6,930 nucleotides of DNA from Aquabacterium sp. (GCA_030654555.1 JAURXG010000061.1:1-6930); one strand, 5' to 3'. Counted from the first letter of the stretch, positions 1 through 5,625 are shown. Notes: generated by a model from the sequence alone, not told the origin. A program made the numbers and translations.

Positions 1-59
1 CATGTGGCGAGGATAGACCGGCGTCGATCCCCGCCGCATCGCGCGATCAGGCCATCAGC
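1..59. repeat. 59-bp direct repeat, left copy
   Basis: This stretch is identical base for base to 464-522 (offset 463). The copies diverge at the next base (C60 versus G523). The match begins at the first base of the window, so the true repeat may extend further left. Read on the minus strand it contains the last codons (Met-Ala) and TGA stop of the gene at 47-466, a short spacer with the palindrome ATCGCGCGAT, and an ATG at positions 3-1 matching the start of the hypothetical gene at 466. A second copy of that gene may therefore begin at position 3 and run off the left edge; this is inference because the sequence is not in the window. Confidence 0.95.
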
Positions 60-466
60 CCGTTGCCGTATTCGCAGTAGGTGCAGTGGAACTTCTCGAC
101 GAAGTTCAGGTACCCGAGCTGGTGCCGGTCGAACACCAGGTAGTCGCCGCGCCGCACCTTGGTGATGCCGTAGATCGGGAAGCACGCCCACTGGTAGAAG
201 CTGATGCATGCATCGAGCATCAGCAGTGGAATCGCCATGCCGTAGATGATCGGTCCGGTGATCAGGTTCTGCGGGCGGTAGGCGACCAGCCAGCGGAAGA
301 AGCTGGTCTTCAGCTTGCGGTGCGCCTCCTTCACCGAGCGCTCGAACTCGACGCGCTTGCCCTTGATCTGGAAGAACATCCGGCTCTCCTGCTCGTGGAG
401 CGCGGTGCGCAGTTCGTCTTCGAGCCCCGCCATCTGGGCCAGGATCTGGTTGATTCGTTCATTCAT
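47..466 (-). CDS. Membrane-associated hypothetical protein, probably C-terminally truncated
   Basis: Encodes 139 residues from the ATG at 466. An in-frame ATG at 502 would add 12 residues, but these lie wholly inside the 59-bp repeat and look like spacer. No strong Shine-Dalgarno precedes either start. Residues 1-55 are charged and helical, residues 68-101 are hydrophobic enough for one or two membrane segments, and a C-x2-C pair lies at C128 and C131. The sequence recalls a proteobacterial family of unknown function in which, from memory, the Cys-pair region (…CxYCxYxNGL) is followed by about 45-50 more residues, including a conserved stretch like REIAxRTEQYWCPIKHARR. Here translation stops three residues past G136, just where the 59-bp repeat begins. 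The gene therefore looks truncated by the rearrangement that made the repeat. The function is unknown. It lies downstream of the 510-896 gene on the same strand, 43 bases after its stop. Confidence 0.7.
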   Translation of the reverse strand: MNERINQILAQMAGLEDELRTALHEQESRMFFQIKGKRVEFERSVKEAHRKLKTSFFRWLVAYRPQNLITGPIIYGMAIPLLMLDACISFYQWACFPIYGITKVRRGDYLVFDRHQLGYLNFVEKFHCTYCEYGNGLMA

Positions 467-522
467 GTGGCGAGGATAGACCGGCGTCGATCCCCGCCGC
501 ATCGCGCGATCAGGCCATCAGC
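464..522. repeat. 59-bp direct repeat, right copy
   Basis: Second copy of the repeat at 1-59, with 59/59 identity by direct reading. On the minus strand it runs from the final Leu-Met-Ala-stop of the gene at 510-896, through the spacer, to the ATG of the gene at 47-466. Both copies therefore carry the same gene-end, spacer and gene-start arrangement. That is what a tandem duplication with one breakpoint inside this sequence would leave. No inverted-repeat ends or transposase accompany it, so it does not look like an insertion sequence. Confidence 0.95.
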
Positions 523-896
523 GCGTTTGCCAGGGCCTTGGCGGTGGTCCGCGAACCGATCATCAGGTTCAGGTCGATCGTGCCGACGCGCATCACCAGC
601 CGCCGGCGCTCGCCTTCACCTTCGATCTGCACCACGTCGATGCCGGTCGCAGGCAGTTGAACACCGTCGGCCAGCTCGCTCTTCGTGATGGGGGGCAGGT
701 CGGTGCGCTTCGGCGCGCAGGCCGCCGACGATTGCAGCAGGGCCTGAAGCAGCTGCTTCAGCGTCGTGTCGTTGAGCTCGAGGTCGAGATCGCCGTCGGT
801 CGTCTGCAATCGAATCGCGAAGGCCTTGCCGTCGATCGCTGGCCAGGCCATGGCGATGCCGGTGAGGGGCTTGGGGTTGGGTCCTTTGATTTCCAT
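510..896 (-). CDS. Hypothetical protein, 128 residues
   Basis: The likely start is the ATG at 896, preceded by a weak AGG about nine bases upstream and opening MEIKGPNPKP. An in-frame ATG at 956 would add 20 poorly structured residues and is less likely. The predicted protein is small and soluble, with no signal peptide or membrane segment. It alternates short strand-like stretches (AFAIRLQTTDGDLDLELND, RRLVMRVGTIDLNLMI) with a Leu/Gln-rich helix (TLKQLLQALLQ) and ends in an Ala-rich helix (TTAKALANALMA). I do not recognise the family. GC-rich third positions and sensible protein composition support it being real, and the two other long frames across it look like shadows. It probably shares a transcript with the hypothetical gene at 47-466. 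Its last codons form the edge of the 59-bp repeat. Confidence 0.65.
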   Translation of the reverse strand: MEIKGPNPKPLTGIAMAWPAIDGKAFAIRLQTTDGDLDLELNDTTLKQLLQALLQSSAACAPKRTDLPPITKSELADGVQLPATGIDVVQIEGEGERRRLVMRVGTIDLNLMIGSRTTAKALANALMA

Positions 897-1004
897 GATC
901 GAGCCTGAAGTGGTTTGAGTTTGAGGTGGGTGACAGACAACCCAGCATCCTGCCACGAATGCAGCTGCCTGTGGCCGGGCCGGCTGATCCTTGGCGGCAT
1001 CAGC

Positions 1005-1664
1005 TCACTGCGCGATGATCTTCTTCGCGTAGTCGACGACTTCCTTCGGCACGAAAGGCTCGGGGATCTCGACCCCACGCTGGCACGCGGGCCGTGCCGC
1101 CATCAGGTCGACCCAGCGCTGCAGGTTCGGCAGGTCGTCGATCGCCACGCCGGCCCAGTCGTGGATGCGTACCCACGACCAGTTCGCGATGTCGGCGATG
1201 CTGTAGTTGTCGACCAGGTATTCGTGGTCTTTCAGCCGCGTGTCGAGCACCGTGAACAGCCGCTTGGTTTCCTTTTGGTAGCGTTCAATCACCGACGGGA
1301 TCTTTTCCGGGAAGTAGCGGAAGAACACATTCGCCTGGCCCTGCATCGGGCCGACGCCCCCCATCTGGAACATCAGCCACTGGATCACCTGCGAGCGCGG
1401 TTTCATGGCCTGGGGCATCAGCTTGCCGGTCTTCTCGGCCAGGTAGATCAGGATCGCGCCCGACTCGAACACCGCGAAATCGCCCTCGTCGCGATCGACG
1501 ATGGTCGGGATGCGGCCGTTGGGGTTGAGCTTCAGGTATTCGGGCTGCTTCTGCTCCTGCAGGCCGAGCTTGATCGGGTGCACCGTGTAGGGCAGGCCGA
1601 GCTCCTCCAGCGCGATGGAGGCTTTCCAGCCGTTGGGGGTGGCGGAGGTGTAGAGGTCGATCAT
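1005..1664 (-). CDS. yfcG: Glutathione S-transferase, YfcG/Nu-class-like
   Basis: A 219-residue cytosolic protein with a thioredoxin-fold N-terminal domain (about 1-85) and an all-helical C-terminal domain (about 90-210). The opening (MIDLYTSATPNGWK) matches E. coli YfcG-type enzymes, where Thr9 and Asn11 of the TPNG motif sit at the glutathione site in place of a catalytic Tyr, Ser or Cys. Other landmarks are I52-P53 (the cis-proline that contacts glutathione) and E67-S68 in FESGAIL, which binds the gamma-glutamyl group. The helical half contains the family pattern QVIQWLMFQMGGVGPMQGQ and the N-capping-box region NYSIADIANW. The family's known activity is glutathione-dependent disulfide-bond reductase, with low classic transferase activity; the substrate here is not predictable. 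Length is normal. An AGGTG about six bases upstream of the ATG supports the start. The symbol denotes family resemblance, not proven orthology. Confidence 0.9.
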   Translation of the reverse strand: MIDLYTSATPNGWKASIALEELGLPYTVHPIKLGLQEQKQPEYLKLNPNGRIPTIVDRDEGDFAVFESGAILIYLAEKTGKLMPQAMKPRSQVIQWLMFQMGGVGPMQGQANVFFRYFPEKIPSVIERYQKETKRLFTVLDTRLKDHEYLVDNYSIADIANWSWVRIHDWAGVAIDDLPNLQRWVDLMAARPACQRGVEIPEPFVPKEVVDYAKKIIAQ

Positions 1665-1894
1665 GGGGCACCTGTGCGGTTTTCAGTTCACGGCCAAGAG
1701 CATGGCACAAGCCGCCATTCGCGCGAGTGGCATGAACGGCGACACGGAGGGCCGGTTCGATCTGAGCCGAACACGCACCCCTCGACGAGCTTTCGATGGC
1801 CGAGTTCATGGACCGCTGCGGCAGCGATGAGCAGTGCGAAGCGGCGCTGCCCCTTGCCGCTCTCGCCCTGGTCTTGTCGCAGTTGCGGAGCGAC
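1665..1894. other. Intergenic region between folA and the GST gene
   Basis: A 230-base gap between two minus-strand genes. It holds the transposase relic at 1766-1892 and, within it, short GC-rich inverted repeats (1814-1819 with 1821-1826, and 1820-1826 with 1845-1851). None of these is followed by a T-run on either strand, so I do not call a terminator. The GST promoter should lie in the left part (1665-1765), read on the minus strand, but I see no convincing -35/-10 pair. Confidence 0.6.
1766..1892 (+). pseudogene. Relic of IS1595/ISXO2-type transposase N-terminus
   Basis: After a TGA at 1763-1765, one frame reads AEHAPLDELS, then from the ATG at 1796 MAEFMDRCGSDEQCEAAL. This closely resembles the start of IS1595-family (ISXO2-like) transposases, which typically open LSMxEFxxRYGTExQCEAAL-xxxRWPxGFxCPxCG before a zinc-ribbon domain (Pfam PF12760 type). 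After 1849 the expected RWPxGFxCPxCG is lost in this frame. A piece resembling it, WSCRSCG, appears in the +1 frame at 1869-1889, implying a frameshift. The fragment then runs into the 3' end of folA, and no catalytic DDE-type domain follows. It is a dead remnant of about 125 bases, read opposite to its flanking genes. The assignment rests on motif memory over about 28 residues plus a Cys motif, so moderate confidence is appropriate. Confidence 0.6.
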
Positions 1895-2392
1895 TCAGCG
1901 GCCCGACTTGCGCCGGTAGGTGACATACCGATAGACGAGGCCTTGATCGTTCGTGTTCGATTCGCTCGCCACCAGGTCGAAGTCGTCACGCGGCCAGTCG
2001 GGGAAATGGGCGTCGGCGTCGTAATCGGCGTCGATCTCGGTCAGCAGCAACTCGTCGGCGTGCGGCAGAGCGAGCGCATAGATTTCAGCGCCGCCGATCA
2101 CGCAGACGCGTTCGACATCGCCGGCCAACGCCAGCGCGGCGTCGAAACCGGCGGCGCGTTCGGCACCGGAGGCGGCCCAGTCGGGCTGTCGCGTGACGAC
2201 GATGTTGCGGCGCCCCGGCAGCGGGCGGCCGATCGAGTCCCACGTCTTGCGGCCCATGACGATCGGGTGTCCGAGCGTCAGGCGCTTGAAGCGCGGCAGG
2301 TCGCCGGGCAGGTGCACCAGCAGCTGGTTGTCCTTGCCGATCGCGCCGTTGCGGGCAACGGCAGCGATCACGGTGATGGATGGAGTAGCCAT
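1895..2392 (-). CDS. folA: Dihydrofolate reductase
   Basis: A 165-residue cytosolic type I dihydrofolate reductase, which reduces dihydrofolate to tetrahydrofolate with NADPH for thymidylate, purine and methionine synthesis. Visible landmarks are the N-terminal strand ITVIAAVA, the Met20-type loop N15-G-A-I-G-K-D-N22, the catalytic acid D31 in LPGDLPRFK (equivalent to E. coli Asp27), and the NADPH-binding MGRKTWDSIG (46-55) and LPGRRNIVVTR (58-68). Further on come the VIGGAEIYALAL segment with the Gly-Gly pair and LLLTEID, carrying the conserved Thr. Length is normal. One oddity is that the usual Trp of the folate pocket (E. coli Trp22, PWxLP) is Val26 here (LLVHLP). No clear Shine-Dalgarno precedes the ATG at 2392. 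The gene is divergent from feoA; thymidylate synthase, a common partner, is not adjacent within the window. Confidence 0.97.
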   Translation of the reverse strand: MATPSITVIAAVARNGAIGKDNQLLVHLPGDLPRFKRLTLGHPIVMGRKTWDSIGRPLPGRRNIVVTRQPDWAASGAERAAGFDAALALAGDVERVCVIGGAEIYALALPHADELLLTEIDADYDADAHFPDWPRDDFDLVASESNTNDQGLVYRYVTYRRKSGR

Positions 2393-2471
2393 CGCTGATT
2401 GTCATCTCGACACGCCGGGCGCCGCAGTCGCGGGCGCCATCGAAGCCCTTTGCCGACCCTTCTGCTCGGGC

Positions 2472-2500
2472 TTGCGAAGTGGTCGGCACCGATCAATAAT
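2472..2500 (+). promoter_or_regulatory. Candidate sigma70 promoter for feoAB
   Basis: TTGCGA at 2472-2477 (4 of 6 matches to TTGACA) and AATAAT at 2495-2500 (5 of 6 matches to TATAAT) are separated by exactly 17 bases, the optimal sigma70 spacing. Transcription would start near 2507, about 96 bases before the feoA GTG. The candidate Fur box overlaps the -10 element. Prediction by eye only. Confidence 0.55.
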
Positions 2501-2516
2501 GAGAAAAGCTCTCGTT
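2498..2516 (+). promoter_or_regulatory. Candidate Fur box in the feoAB promoter
   Basis: AATGAGA (2498-2504) and TCTCGTT (2510-2516) form a near-perfect inverted repeat with one mismatch around AAAGC. Aligned to the common Fur-site form AATGAGAATCATTCTCATT it matches 14 of 19 positions. It overlaps the -10 box of the predicted feo promoter, where iron-bound Fur would block RNA polymerase. Ferrous iron transport operons are classic Fur targets, so context agrees. No second overlapping site was noticed. Confidence 0.6.
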
Positions 2517-2602
2517 TGCGTTTGCGTGGACGGCGAGATTTACCCCGGCCTTGGGTTGGGGTTGAAAGTCCCGTTGCTTGCATCTCCCACCTGGTTGCTG
2601 CC

Positions 2603-2863
2603 GTGAACTCATCGAAGCCGTTGTTGACCCTGGACCGCACGCCGCTTCGTGAGCGCTGCATCGTCGCTGCCGTGCAGGCGCCGGCCCGGGCTCCTGAATG
2701 GGGACCTTGGCTGGAGGAGATCGGCTTCATGCCGGGCGAGCATGTCGAGCTGATGACGCGCGGCGCCTTTGGCGGTGATCCCCTCGTGGTGCGTGTCGGC
2801 ATGTCGACCTTCGCGCTGCGGCGGGCCGAGGCTGCCTGCATCGTGGTCAAAGCGTCGGCGTGA
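2603..2863 (+). CDS. feoA: FeoA, small SH3-like partner of the ferrous iron transporter
   Basis: An 86-residue cytosolic protein starting at the GTG at 2603, the start that gives normal FeoA length. The frame is open further upstream to about 2399, but that part has no FeoA similarity and would precede the predicted promoter. The FeoA domain is clear: a basic N-terminal segment, then WLEEIGFMPGEHVELM (the family's L-x-E-x-G-F-xPG-x-x-V pattern), the loop GAFGGDPLVVRVG, and the closing strand FALRRAEAACIVV. FeoA is needed with FeoB for Fe2+ uptake and is thought to bind FeoB at the inner face of the membrane. No good Shine-Dalgarno is seen before the GTG. Its stop overlaps the feoB start by four bases (GTGA, 2860-2863), indicating translational coupling. 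Confidence 0.9.
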   Translation: MNSSKPLLTLDRTPLRERCIVAAVQAPARAPEWGPWLEEIGFMPGEHVELMTRGAFGGDPLVVRVGMSTFALRRAEAACIVVKASA

Positions 2864-4749
2864 ACGAGTCGGTCATCCACGTCCACCGCGGCGGGCCGCT
2901 GGTGGCGCTGGTGGGCAACCCCAACTGCGGGAAGACGGCCCTGTTCAACCTGCTGACGGGCAGCCGCCAGAAGGTTGCCAACTACGCCGGCGTCACGGTG
3001 GAGCGAAAGGAAGGCCGGCTGACCACCCCCGCCGGCAAAACCCTGCGCGTGCTCGATCTGCCCGGCACGTACAGCCTGCATCCGCGTTCACCCGATGAGC
3101 GGGTGACCTGCGACGTGTTGTACGGCCGTGCCAAGGGAGAGAAGCGCCCGGACCTCGTGGTGTGCGTGGTCGACGCCACCAACCTGCGGCGCAACCTGCG
3201 CATGGTGCTGGCGGTGAAGCGACTGGGCTTGCCATGCGTGGTGGCGCTCAACATGACCGATCTGGCCGCGCGCCGCGGGGTGAAGGTTGACGCCGACACG
3301 CTGGCGGCGGAACTCGGCGTGCCGGTGGTGCCCACCGTGGGCATCAAGAGCGACGGTGCCGGTCGCCTGCGTGCTGTGCTGGACGAACCTGCGGTGTGGC
3401 AGCGCGGAACGAACTTGCTGGTTCAGTCCACGGCCGAACCCACCGTCGGCAGCCAGGCCGACCACGCCGTGGTGCATGCGATCCTGAAGCGGCTTGGCCT
3501 CGCCGCCGTCGTGCCGCACACACCGAGCGACCGCATCGACCGGGTGCTGCTGCATCCGGTGATCGGGCCGATCCTGCTGGCGGTGCTGCTCTTCCTCGTC
3601 TTTCAGGCCGTGTTCTCGTGGGCGCAGGCGCCGATGGACGCGATCCAGGCTGCGACGGAGGCTCTCGGCGCGGCGGTCACTTCGGCCATGCCTGAGGGCT
3701 GGGTGCGCAGCCTGCTGGTCGATGGCGTGATCGCCGGTGTCGGCGGCGTGGTGGTGTTCTTGCCGCAGATCGTGATCCTGTTCTTCTTCATCCTCGTTCT
3801 GGAGGAGACGGGCTACCTGCCGCGCGCGGCCTTCCTGCTCGACCGCCTGATGGGCAGCGTGGGCCTGAGCGGCCGGTCGTTCATCCCGCTGCTGTCGAGC
3901 TTCGCGTGCGCCATCCCCGGGATCATGGCGGCCCGCACGATCGCCAACCCGCGCGACCGGCTGGTCACCATCATGATCGCGCCGCTGATGACGTGCTCTG
4001 CCCGCCTGCCGGTGTACGCACTGCTGATCGGCGCCTTCATTCCCGTGCGTCCGGTTTGGGGCGGTTTCCAGTTGCAGGGTCTGGTGCTGTTCGGGCTGTA
4101 CGTGGCCGGCATCGTCGGCGCGCTGGCAGTGGCCTGGGTGCTCAAGCGCTTCACCGCACAAGGGCAGGTGCGCTCGCTGATGATGGAACTGCCCGCCTAC
4201 CACTGGCCCACGGTGCGCAATGTCGCCATCGGCCTGTGGCAGCGCGTGGAGATCTTCATGAAGCGGGTCGGCGGGATCATTCTCGGCCTGACGATCGCGC
4301 TGTGGTTCCTGGCGAGTTTCCCGGCGCCGCCCGTCGGTGCGACCGGCACCCCGATCGAATACAGCATTGCCGGAACGCTCGGCCGCGCATTGGCCGTGGT
4401 GTTCGAGCCGATCGGCTTCAACTGGCAGATCAGCATCGCGCTGGTGCCGGGTCTGGCCGCCCGTGAAGTGGCCGTCGGTGCACTCGGCACGGTGTACGCG
4501 CTGTCGGCCACCGGCGACGACACCGCTCAGGCGTTGGTGCCACTGATATCGCACACCTGGAGCCTGGCTACCGCGTTGTCGCTGCTGGTCTGGTATGTGT
4601 TTGCGCCGCAGTGCCTGTCCACGCTGGCGACCGTCAAGCGCGAGACCGGCGGCTGGGCCATGCCACTAGCGATGGCCGGCTACCTGTTTGGGCTGGCCTA
4701 TGCGGCCTCGTTCATCACCTACCGGGTCGCCCTGTGGTGGGGTGGCTGA
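2860..4749 (+). CDS. feoB: FeoB, GTP-gated ferrous iron transporter
   Basis: A 629-residue inner-membrane protein that imports Fe2+. The start is the GTG at 2860, overlapping the feoA stop; the next Met is residue 115, inside the G domain. The cytosolic G domain has G1 GNPNCGKT (19-26), the G2 Thr in GVTVE (T46), G3 DLPG (66-69) and G4 NMTD (131-134), with a G5-like region near 160-166. A linker follows to about 215. The membrane domain holds the two Gate motifs, the first around 338-361 (RSFIPLLSSFACAIPGIMAART, with C350) and the second around 530-545 (PGLAAREVAVGAL). A late segment FAPQCLSTLATV has C585. The protein is shorter than E. coli FeoB (773 residues), mostly at the C-terminus, where it ends just after the last membrane helix. 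No feoC follows. The gene is likely Fur-controlled from the promoter before feoA. Confidence 0.97.
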   Translation: MNESVIHVHRGGPLVALVGNPNCGKTALFNLLTGSRQKVANYAGVTVERKEGRLTTPAGKTLRVLDLPGTYSLHPRSPDERVTCDVLYGRAKGEKRPDLVVCVVDATNLRRNLRMVLAVKRLGLPCVVALNMTDLAARRGVKVDADTLAAELGVPVVPTVGIKSDGAGRLRAVLDEPAVWQRGTNLLVQSTAEPTVGSQADHAVVHAILKRLGLAAVVPHTPSDRIDRVLLHPVIGPILLAVLLFLVFQAVFSWAQAPMDAIQAATEALGAAVTSAMPEGWVRSLLVDGVIAGVGGVVVFLPQIVILFFFILVLEETGYLPRAAFLLDRLMGSVGLSGRSFIPLLSSFACAIPGIMAARTIANPRDRLVTIMIAPLMTCSARLPVYALLIGAFIPVRPVWGGFQLQGLVLFGLYVAGIVGALAVAWVLKRFTAQGQVRSLMMELPAYHWPTVRNVAIGLWQRVEIFMKRVGGIILGLTIALWFLASFPAPPVGATGTPIEYSIAGTLGRALAVVFEPIGFNWQISIALVPGLAAREVAVGALGTVYALSATGDDTAQALVPLISHTWSLATALSLLVWYVFAPQCLSTLATVKRETGGWAMPLAMAGYLFGLAYAASFITYRVALWWGG

Positions 4750-4753
4750 GTCC

Positions 4754-5449
4754 TCAGGACAGGGCGGCGGCTTCCTGACCCTGCGCCATGTGCTGGCGCA
4801 TCAGTTCTTGCGCGCCCGCCGCATCGCGCACCGTGAGTGCGGCCATGATGGCGCGGTGCTCCTGAAGGGACGCTGCGAGTCGGCCGTCCTTCAGCAGCGA
4901 GTGATGGCGATTCAGCTTCATCACCTGGCGCAGGTCGGCCACCATCTGGTTGCGCCAGCGGTTGTCGGCGATCTCGAGCAGTCGCATGTGAAAGCGCTCG
5001 TTGGCGGTGAAGAACGCTTCGGCGTCGTCGACCGCCGCTTCGAGCCGACCGTGCAGCAGCGTCAGTTCGGCCAGCTGCGCATCGGTTGCTCGCGTTGCGA
5101 CGATGCCGACCGCGTCGCACTCGAGCAGCGACAGCAGGTGAAACACCTCGGAGAGGTCTCGTTCGGAGACCTCGGTGACGTAGGCCCCGCGCCGCAGCTT
5201 CATCGTCACCAGGCCTTCGGCCGCGAGTACCTTCAAGGCCTCGCGCAGCGGCGTGCGGCTGGTGCCGTACTCGGCGGCAAGGGCCTGTTCGTCGATCCAG
5301 CTGCCCGGGGCCAGCGTGTGCGACATGATCCGCGAGCGCAGACGTTCCGCCACCTGCTGATACAGCGCGGTCGATGGCAGCCGCACCCGGTCCGACGGGT
5401 CGACGCCGCCAGCGGAGTACGGTGTATCTGAGGCGTCGAGCGGGCTCAT
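4754..5449 (-). CDS. GntR-family transcriptional regulator, FadR/FCD subfamily
   Basis: A 231-residue DNA-binding regulator. The winged helix-turn-helix spans about residues 28-95: LYQQVAERLRSRIMSHTLAPGSWIDEQALAAEYGTSRTPLREALKVLAAEGLVTMKLRRGAYV, shortened here to the landmarks L29-Y30, P48-G49, S64-R65-T66-P67-L68-R69-E70-A71 and R87-G88. The FCD effector domain follows (about 98-225), with the likely metal-site residues N150, H154 (NERFH), H198 (EHR) and H220 (QHM). This subfamily usually binds carboxylic acids and represses a neighbouring catabolic gene. The gene diverges from the methylmalonyl-CoA mutase gene, so that gene, and probably its own, are the expected targets, with an organic acid or acyl-CoA of propionate metabolism as the inferred signal. 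The ATG at 5449 has no strong Shine-Dalgarno, and the first 25 residues are not conserved-looking, so a later start is possible. It converges on feoB with a 4-nt gap. Confidence 0.9.
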   Translation of the reverse strand: MSPLDASDTPYSAGGVDPSDRVRLPSTALYQQVAERLRSRIMSHTLAPGSWIDEQALAAEYGTSRTPLREALKVLAAEGLVTMKLRRGAYVTEVSERDLSEVFHLLSLLECDAVGIVATRATDAQLAELTLLHGRLEAAVDDAEAFFTANERFHMRLLEIADNRWRNQMVADLRQVMKLNRHHSLLKDGRLAASLQEHRAIMAALTVRDAAGAQELMRQHMAQGQEAAALS

Positions 5450-5531
5450 GCGAAGTTCGTTTGGACGTTTCGAGGCCGCGAACGGAGGGGGTGCGGCCTG
5501 GGAAAACGCGAGGTGAGACGGCAGTTCTGTT

Positions 5532-5537
5532 TATAAT
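5532..5537 (+). promoter_or_regulatory. Candidate -10 box for methylmalonyl-CoA mutase gene
   Basis: A perfect TATAAT at 5532-5537 stands in an AT-rich island within otherwise GC-rich DNA, about 90 bases before the mutase ATG. No good -35 lies 16-18 bases upstream (the area reads CGAGGTGAGACG), so the promoter may be weak or activator-dependent, or may use the AT-rich island differently. Confidence 0.4.
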
Positions 5538-5552
5538 TCAGTTTTGAATTAT
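5533..5552. promoter_or_regulatory. Perfect 8-4-8 inverted repeat, candidate GntR operator
   Basis: ATAATTCA (5533-5540), GTTT spacer, TGAATTAT (5545-5552): the arms are exact reverse complements. The site lies in the divergent region between the GntR/FCD gene and the mutase gene and overlaps the TATAAT at 5532-5537, which is where a repressor would block transcription. A dimeric GntR protein is the natural binder. The palindromic form fits GntR operators in general but does not match the TNGTNNNACNA form of classic FadR-like sites. Confidence 0.6.
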
Positions 5553-5616
5553 GCATGATGTGGTCGAGGAAAAGTTACAGTTCCCGTTGCAGTTGCCATG
5601 TCATGCCAAGCCGAAC

Positions 5617-5620
5617 GGAG
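5617..5620 (+). promoter_or_regulatory. Shine-Dalgarno of methylmalonyl-CoA mutase gene
   Basis: GGAG at 5617-5620 ends five bases before the ATG at 5626 and fixes this start. ATGs further upstream (for example at 5598 and 5603) are out of frame. Confidence 0.75.
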
Positions 5621-5625
5621 CCCCC

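Larger units (their letters stand above)
2393..2602. other. Divergent folA/feoA intergenic region
   Basis: A 210-base gap between divergent genes. The half nearest feoA carries the candidate promoter and Fur box described separately and is noticeably richer in A and T around 2490-2520 than its surroundings. A short open frame at 2499-2606 ends in a 4-nt overlap with the feoA start and is discussed under findings. I could not identify a convincing folA promoter on the minus strand. Confidence 0.6.

Noticed and set aside
86..688. 200-codon plus-strand open frame across both hypothetical genes
   Set aside because: It has the biased composition of an antisense frame and crosses the repeat and two better minus-strand genes.
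983..1004. GCTGAT-10-ATCAGC hairpin just after the GST stop, considered as a terminator
   Set aside because: The six-base arms are short and the downstream minus-strand sequence is GC-rich without a T-run.
1814..1851. GC-rich inverted repeats after the folA stop, considered as a terminator
   Set aside because: Read on the folA strand they are not followed by a T-run. They also fall within the transposase relic coding remnant, where such symmetry arises by chance in GC-rich DNA.
915..1919. 334-codon plus-strand open frame opposite the GST gene
   Set aside because: Antisense shadow of the GST coding sequence. Only its last few codons (CRSCG) are meaningful, as part of the transposase relic.
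3088..4554. Long (488-codon) open frame on the minus strand opposite feoB
   Set aside because: It is rich in His, Gln, Arg and Asp, with no recognisable domain, and it mirrors a clearly real feoB. This is a typical shadow frame in high-GC DNA.
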